A stretch of 64,000 nucleotides of DNA, from assembly GCA_040772305.1 (NCBI GenBank), contig JAXGYK010000002.1:566093-630092 (forward strand). The letters are read 5' to 3'. Both the position numbers and the translations under genes were made by a program. The notes below the pieces were generated by a model. It worked only from the letters and a program-made list of their open reading frames with translations, searched no databases and was not told the origin of the DNA. The stretch comes from Mesolinea sp040772305 (GTDB taxonomy: Bacteria > Chloroflexota > Anaerolineae > Anaerolineales > Anaerolineaceae). Shown piece by piece: positions 59,619-64,000 of this stretch (within the stretch, counting starts at the first letter, position 1; the number at the start of each line of letters is the position of its first letter).

Positions 59619-61194
59619 CCAGGGCAAAGCTGACCGCGCGGTGGCGTTCTTCAATCAGCTGCGGCATGTGGACGGCCAGTTCTTCAATCAGCCTTTTGAG
59701 CTCTTACCCTGGCAGGAGAAGATCATCCGGGATGTGTACGGCACTGTGAACGAGGATGGTACCCGCCAATACCGCACAGTATGGGTTGAGCTACCCAAGA
59801 AGAATGGCAAATCGGAATTAGGCGCAGGCGCTGCGCTTTATGGCATGTTCGCCGATGGGGAAATCAATGGCGAGGTTTACGGCTGCGCTGCGGATAAGAA
59901 GCAGGCGGGGATTATTTACAAGGTGGCAAGCAAGATGGTCGACCTGGTGCCTGCTCTGGCCAAACGCACCCGCAAACGCGATTCGACCAAGATCCTTGAA
60001 GATAAGGTTTCCGGGACTTTTTACGAGGTCCTTTCTGCCGAGGCTTATACCAAGCACGGTTTCAAGCCCAGCGCGATCATCTTTGATGAGATCCACGCGC
60101 AGCCAAACGCTGATTTATGGAATGTGATGACCTTTGGGTCCGGCGCTTCCCGCCTGCAGCAGCTGATCTGGGTGCTGACCACGGCCGGCGATGATCCGGA
60201 CAGGACCAGCATTGGATGGGAGCTGCATGATAAGGCGCTGCGGATCCTGAACGGCGATGAAGTTGACCCCACTTGGTATGTGGCGATTTACGCCTACGAC
60301 GGCGATGATATCTACAACGAAGATAACTGGCATGTGGCCAACCCCTCTCTGGGGGTTACGAAGTCAATCGAATCGATGCGCGCAGAAGCAGAGCAAGCCA
60401 AGATCAGCCCTGGCCAAGAGAAGCTGTTCCGCTGGCTGCACCTGAACCAGTGGGTAACTTCCAAACTGAGCAGCTGGATCCCGCTGCAGTATTTTGATCA
60501 GACGACAGACCCAAGCGTGACCCTGGAGATGCTGATTGGCAAGGACTGCTACATTGGCCAGGACGCAAGCACTACCACTGACCTTTCGGCATTAGCCGCA
60601 TTATTCCCTCCGCAAGAAGGCTTACCGAATGGATACATCCGCTGGAAAGCGTGGATCCCGGAAGAATCGATGCAGGAGCGTATCCGGCTGGACGGTGTGC
60701 CTTACGACCGCTGGGCCGATAAGGGATGGGTTATTCCTACTCCCGGGAACACGATTGATCACTGGAAGATCCTGGACCAGGCTGTTGAATGGCATGAGCA
60801 GTACCATGTGATCGAGCTGGTCTCGGATCCGGCGTTTGCGGTAATGCTGATGCAAGCGGAGATCAAGGCCGGCATCAATGTCGTGACGCTGCAGGGGACA
60901 TTTGCCAACACAACGGACCCAATGAACGAGCTGGAAACCCGCTTTTTATCCGGGAAGATCGCACATGAAGAGAATGAGCTGGCGCGGTGGGCTTTTGGGA
61001 ACATGGCCGTGGCGGTGAACGGATCCGGGCTGAAAAAGCCGGTGAAGGAATCCAAGGGAAGGACCGTACTGCGCACGAAACGTATTGACCCAATGGTGGC
61101 CACGATCCTGGCAATGGCCAGGGCGATCCACTACAAAGCCGGGCAACCGGCAGATCTGAGCGAAGCAATCAAGGCCGAGGACTGGGGGATGTAA
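59608..61194 (+). CDS. Terminase large subunit
   Basis: 528 aa from ATG 59608 (MPFDQGKADRAVAFFNQLR). Terminase_1/HK97-type: adenine motif QPFELLPWQEKIIRDVYG, Walker A VELPKKNGKSELGAG, Walker B AIIFDEIHAQ, coupling motif VLTTAGDDPDR, and nuclease acidic residues in YIGQDASTTTDLSAL and ELVSDPAFAVML. ATP-driven motor and nuclease for filling capsids. The stop overlaps the methyltransferase start (ATG at 61194). Confidence 0.94.
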   Translation: MPFDQGKADRAVAFFNQLRHVDGQFFNQPFELLPWQEKIIRDVYGTVNEDGTRQYRTVWVELPKKNGKSELGAGAALYGMFADGEINGEVYGCAADKKQAGIIYKVASKMVDLVPALAKRTRKRDSTKILEDKVSGTFYEVLSAEAYTKHGFKPSAIIFDEIHAQPNADLWNVMTFGSGASRLQQLIWVLTTAGDDPDRTSIGWELHDKALRILNGDEVDPTWYVAIYAYDGDDIYNEDNWHVANPSLGVTKSIESMRAEAEQAKISPGQEKLFRWLHLNQWVTSKLSSWIPLQYFDQTTDPSVTLEMLIGKDCYIGQDASTTTDLSALAALFPPQEGLPNGYIRWKAWIPEESMQERIRLDGVPYDRWADKGWVIPTPGNTIDHWKILDQAVEWHEQYHVIELVSDPAFAVMLMQAEIKAGINVVTLQGTFANTTDPMNELETRFLSGKIAHEENELARWAFGNMAVAVNGSGLKKPVKESKGRTVLRTKRIDPMVATILAMARAIHYKAGQPADLSEAIKAEDWGM

Positions 61195-62108
61195 TGGGCA
61201 GTCAAGTGGAATTGCGCCTGGGCGATTGTGTGAAGGTGATGGAAGAGATCCCGGATGGAAGCATCGATGTGATCCTGACCGATCCGCCTTACGGCTACCT
61301 CAAGCATAAGCTGGACCAACCCTTTGACGAACCGGCTTATTTTGACCATGTGGCCAGAGTGCTGAAGCCGGACGGTTTCCATGTGACTTTTGGCCGCGGC
61401 ACCTCCTTTTATGGGTGGAACGTGCAGCTTGCCAATCGCGGCCTGGAGTTCAAAGAGGAAGTGATCTGGAATAAGCGGATGCCCTCCAGCCCAGGATTGA
61501 AACTGCTGCGTTTCCACGAGACAGTATCAATCTATGCCAAAGGCAAAGGAAAGATCCGCGAATCGATGATCCCCTACATCGAGATGCGTGGCGCTGATCT
61601 GGCCAAGATCCAGGAAGATCTTGAGCGAATCAGTTCCGCTTTGGGCGCCAAGAAAACCTTTGCTAATCTCAAGGAGTTTATCGTGAGCTTCGAGCGTGAC
61701 GGCAAGATTCCCAAGCCAGTCTACAAAGAGGTTCAGGCCAGTAAGCATGGTGTGACGATCAGCAAGACCTTTGGGCGAAATGATAAGAATGTGGGCACGC
61801 TGAAGCCGATCGCGGTGGGCATGCGCGAGCGCAGCATCATTGAAGTTACGCGTGATCACTACAATGAGGAACACCCCACCCAAAAGCCAGTAAGGCTATT
61901 GGAACGTTTGCTGGAATTGGTCAGTGAACCTGGCCAGTGTGTACTGGATCCCTTTATGGGTTCCGGTTCGACCGGTTTGGCCGCCTTGGCAACCGGACGG
62001 ACTTTTATCGGCATTGAAAAACTGGAAGAGTACTACCAGCTTGCCAACCGGCGTTTTGCCAGAGCAGCAGGTTTCAGTAATCTGGATTCTTTGCCCTGGT
62101 GTGTGTGA
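61194..62108 (+). CDS. Phage DNA methyltransferase (N4-cytosine/N6-adenine type)
   Basis: 304 aa. Catalytic motif IV DVILTDPPYGYLKHK comes before the SAM-binding motif I (VLDPFMGSGSTGLAAL), the beta-class order. HPTQKPVRLLERLLEL is the usual preceding helix. A central insert at about 120-210 probably reads the target. No matching restriction enzyme is next to it, so it is a solitary enzyme, set between terminase and portal. It may protect phage DNA. Confidence 0.92.
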   Translation: MGSQVELRLGDCVKVMEEIPDGSIDVILTDPPYGYLKHKLDQPFDEPAYFDHVARVLKPDGFHVTFGRGTSFYGWNVQLANRGLEFKEEVIWNKRMPSSPGLKLLRFHETVSIYAKGKGKIRESMIPYIEMRGADLAKIQEDLERISSALGAKKTFANLKEFIVSFERDGKIPKPVYKEVQASKHGVTISKTFGRNDKNVGTLKPIAVGMRERSIIEVTRDHYNEEHPTQKPVRLLERLLELVSEPGQCVLDPFMGSGSTGLAALATGRTFIGIEKLEEYYQLANRRFARAAGFSNLDSLPWCV

Positions 62109-62114
62109 GGTGGG

Positions 62115-63410
62115 ATGAAAAAAGCAAGGAATACAAACCCTCCCAATGTGCAGACTCTGGCGGCGGACGTGCCGGTACCTGCTGAATTACGCCCCAATGA
62201 TCAGCAGCTGGTGTACTTCAGCCCGGTGATGGATGGGTTAATTCCCTTCGCGGGTAGTGTGAGCCCGGAAGCGGCCAAAAAGCTGGCTACTGCCTACCGC
62301 TGCATGAACGTGATCTCGGATGATGTTGCCGGGCTGCCTCTGCAGCAATTTAAGCGCCTGGAACGCGGCTCCCAACGTGTGAAACCTGACGGCCGGGCGC
62401 GCAATATGGCCTACCTGGTAGAGGTGCAGCCCAACCGCTGGAACACACCCTTTGTTTTCAAAAAAGGCATCGTACTGGACTTATTGAGCATGGGCAATGC
62501 CTACATCTGGCGGCCGGTTTCGAGTTTCGCGGAAATCTTCAAGATCCATCCGCGCTGGGTAAGCGTGCGGCTGGACAGAGAAGGCAACCGTTACTTTCTG
62601 GTGCGCTTTCCAAACGGCAAGGAGCGCGCAATTCCCGACCCGGAAATGATGCACCTGATGATCAATCCGGATCCGGAACTGATGATCGGGCGGTCGGTGC
62701 TGGCGTATGCGGCTGAAACATTGAACCGACAGGTTAACACCGGGATCTCACGCAATAAGCTGCACGGGAATGGGCTGCTACCCTCGGCTGTGCTGCAGGT
62801 AAACGGGACAATCGACAAAGAAGCGCGGGAAATCCTGAAACGCAGCTACATCGATGCGACAGCCGGCGGAGTGGCCGTGATGGATAACAAGATCGCCAAG
62901 TTTGATGTGGTGACAATGAAAGCCACGGACGCACAGTTTTTGGAAGGGATCAACGCAACGGACCGGGAGATCGCGAACTTTTACGGGGTGCCAGAATACA
63001 AGCTGAATGCCGGCAAGCAGAGCTACAGCAGCAACGAACAGCAGCAGCTGGACTATCTGGGAACGACCCTGAACCCTTACCTGATCCAAATCGAACAGAG
63101 CGCGCGGCTGGCATGGCTGGCGATCGAAGAGCAGGCGGATCTGTTTTACCGCTTTGAGCGCCGTGCGCTGCTGCAGGTGGATGCCAAGACCCAGGGTGAG
63201 ACGATCCACCAGGCAATTATGGACGGCATTTACAGCCCGAATGAAGCGCGGTCGATCTATGACCTGGAGCCTTACGAAGGCGGCGACGCACACTTCTTCC
63301 CCATCAATATGGGAATGATCACAAAGGACGGTCTGAAGATCGTTAGCAGGACGGAGGAAACGAATGAAGGCAAAGTTCCGGAACTTTCTACGCCAGGACA
63401 AAGGGCCTGA
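62115..63410 (+). CDS. Portal protein, HK97-type
   Basis: 431 aa. Phage_portal pattern: AYRCMNVISDDVAGLPLQQF, LLSMGNAYIWRP, MMHLMINPDPELMIGRSVLA, LHGNGLLPSAVLQ, FYGVPEYKLNAGKQSYSSNE, SIYDLEPYEGGDAHFFPIN. Forms the dodecameric ring for DNA entry and exit. Directly before the protease, as in HK97-like phages. Confidence 0.94.
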   Translation: MKKARNTNPPNVQTLAADVPVPAELRPNDQQLVYFSPVMDGLIPFAGSVSPEAAKKLATAYRCMNVISDDVAGLPLQQFKRLERGSQRVKPDGRARNMAYLVEVQPNRWNTPFVFKKGIVLDLLSMGNAYIWRPVSSFAEIFKIHPRWVSVRLDREGNRYFLVRFPNGKERAIPDPEMMHLMINPDPELMIGRSVLAYAAETLNRQVNTGISRNKLHGNGLLPSAVLQVNGTIDKEAREILKRSYIDATAGGVAVMDNKIAKFDVVTMKATDAQFLEGINATDREIANFYGVPEYKLNAGKQSYSSNEQQQLDYLGTTLNPYLIQIEQSARLAWLAIEEQADLFYRFERRALLQVDAKTQGETIHQAIMDGIYSPNEARSIYDLEPYEGGDAHFFPINMGMITKDGLKIVSRTEETNEGKVPELSTPGQRA

Positions 63411-64000
63411 GATGGAAAAGAGCCTGCGCGTGGTAAACGCGAAGGAAAGCGAGAGCGGGGAAACCGAGATCTGGATCTACGGCGACCTGGTGGACAGTTA
63501 CTGGTTTTTGGACCCCCATAATCCAATCGAAGGTTACATAACTGTAGAGGTCCTGAAAGACGCCCTGGAGCAGGCGAATAAGGAGCCTGTGACCTTACGG
63601 ATCCACTCCCCTGGGGGTGACGTGATGGTAGCCAGCGCAATGCGCAGCCTGGTAATGACCTACCCGGCAAGGGTGACCGCGCGCATTGATGGCCTGTGCG
63701 CAAGCGCAGCGACAATGCTGGCCACAGCCGGAGACCGTATCCTGATGCAGGACAGCGCCTTCTTCATGATCCACGATCCGTGGACCTTTGCGATGGGATC
63801 GGCAGAAGAGCTGAAGACAGTGATCCAGGCGCTGAAGGAGATCAAGAACGGGATCGTGCAGAGCTATCAGAGCCGCACGGGACTGGAAGCCAGCGTGCTG
63901 GAAAAGATGATGAGCGATGAGACCTGGATGAGCGCTGAGAAAGCGCTTGAACTCAAGTTCATTGATGAGGTGATCAGCAAGCCATCGAAGGCCCGGGAAG
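63364..64000 (+). CDS. ClpP-like prohead protease, 3' end outside window
   Basis: Open from ATG 63364 (GGAGG 6 nt upstream; start MKAKFRNFLRQDKG) to the right edge, overlapping the portal gene by 47 nt in another frame. ATG 63412 is an alternative. Motifs of the S14 head-maturation protease: EIWIYGDLVDSYW, VTLRIHSPGGDVMVASAM, catalytic Ser in IDGLCASAATMLA, His in FMIHDPWTFAMG, and ETWMSAEKALELKFIDEV. It should process the capsid scaffold after assembly. Major capsid gene expected next. Confidence 0.92.
   Translation, partial: MKAKFRNFLRQDKGPEMEKSLRVVNAKESESGETEIWIYGDLVDSYWFLDPHNPIEGYITVEVLKDALEQANKEPVTLRIHSPGGDVMVASAMRSLVMTYPARVTARIDGLCASAATMLATAGDRILMQDSAFFMIHDPWTFAMGSAEELKTVIQALKEIKNGIVQSYQSRTGLEASVLEKMMSDETWMSAEKALELKFIDEVISKPSKARE

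Larger units (their letters stand above)
48435..64000. mobile_element. Left part of a tailed-phage (HK97-type) prophage
   Basis: From the truncated tRNA-Pro to the right edge, the genes are lysogeny control, integrase, early/replication genes, and then a packaging and head module (TerS, TerL, portal, protease). Capsid and tail genes and the right attachment site must lie beyond 64000. The many short, overlapping plus-strand genes contrast with the host part. Confidence 0.9.

Noticed and set aside
62778..63401. 207-codon minus-strand frame across the portal gene
   Set aside because: Portal protein motifs on the plus strand are clear; the minus frame has no recognisable product.
1..64000. CRISPR arrays, rRNA genes and classical defence systems
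   Set aside because: No regularly spaced repeat array, no rRNA-like sequence and no recognisable restriction-modification pair or known defence operon was seen; the only DNA methyltransferase lies in the phage packaging module without a nuclease partner.

Overview
The window looks like a chromosome segment from an anaerobic Chloroflexota bacterium, most likely class Anaerolineae. This rests on gene content and protein style, not on a database match: a single-chain Nfn/GltD-type flavoprotein, a beta' subunit with a very long coiled-coil insertion, a phosphonate-type binding lipoprotein, a stand-alone DUF355 protein, mid-GC composition, and several promoters whose -10 box lies only 6-7 nt from the start codon. 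The host part (about 1-48400) is housekeeping DNA interrupted by insertion sequences and one AT-richer island. The part from about 48435 to the right edge is the left portion of a tailed-phage prophage.

Layout. 1-2637: a translationally coupled trio (radical SAM/SPASM protein cut by the left edge, a PqqD-radical SAM-like protein without the cluster cysteines, a methyltransferase). 2736-3893: decayed IS transposase. 3980-7265 (minus): SAM by-product recycling operon mtnA - PfkB kinase - ahcY. 7452-8933: beta-lactamase-fold serine hydrolase. 9026-9098: tRNA-Arg(TCT), followed by a truncated integrase and a decayed IS with 8-bp target duplications. 12034-20477: AT-richer island with a complete Opp/Dpp-type ABC transporter, an IS481-type element and an MmgE/PrpD gene, then an IS30 remnant. 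21177-25933: mutL and uvrC diverge and are separated by an intact IS481-like element flanked by 26-bp direct repeats. 25936-32729: 33-aa membrane peptide, SagB-type oxidoreductase, metG, DUF177, rdgB, DUF355, binding lipoprotein, SanA-like and HD proteins. 32740-39689 (minus): rpoC then gyrA-type topoisomerase subunit. 40306-48369: MmcQ, phosphodiesterase, TPR protein, Nfn-like fusion, GH4 enzyme, DUF1232, cold-shock protein, ettA.

Prophage. The left junction is the 3' half of a tRNA-Pro(CGG) gene, lying next to that gene's surviving terminator. Then come a CI/LexA-type repressor coupled to a surface lipoprotein, a divergent cro-like gene across three matching 17-bp operators, an integrase, small early genes, an initiator gene containing a four-iteron origin-like array around an AT-rich core, ParB-like and DNA-binding proteins, a promoter-terminator leader, holin-like genes, and the packaging/head module (HNH, TerS, TerL, DNA methyltransferase, portal, ClpP-like protease cut by the right edge).

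The most interesting items are the cysteine-less radical SAM partner at the left edge, the initiator-embedded iteron array, the operator set with the repressor-coupled lipoprotein, the tRNA-Pro attachment junction, and the long direct repeats around the IS481-like element.
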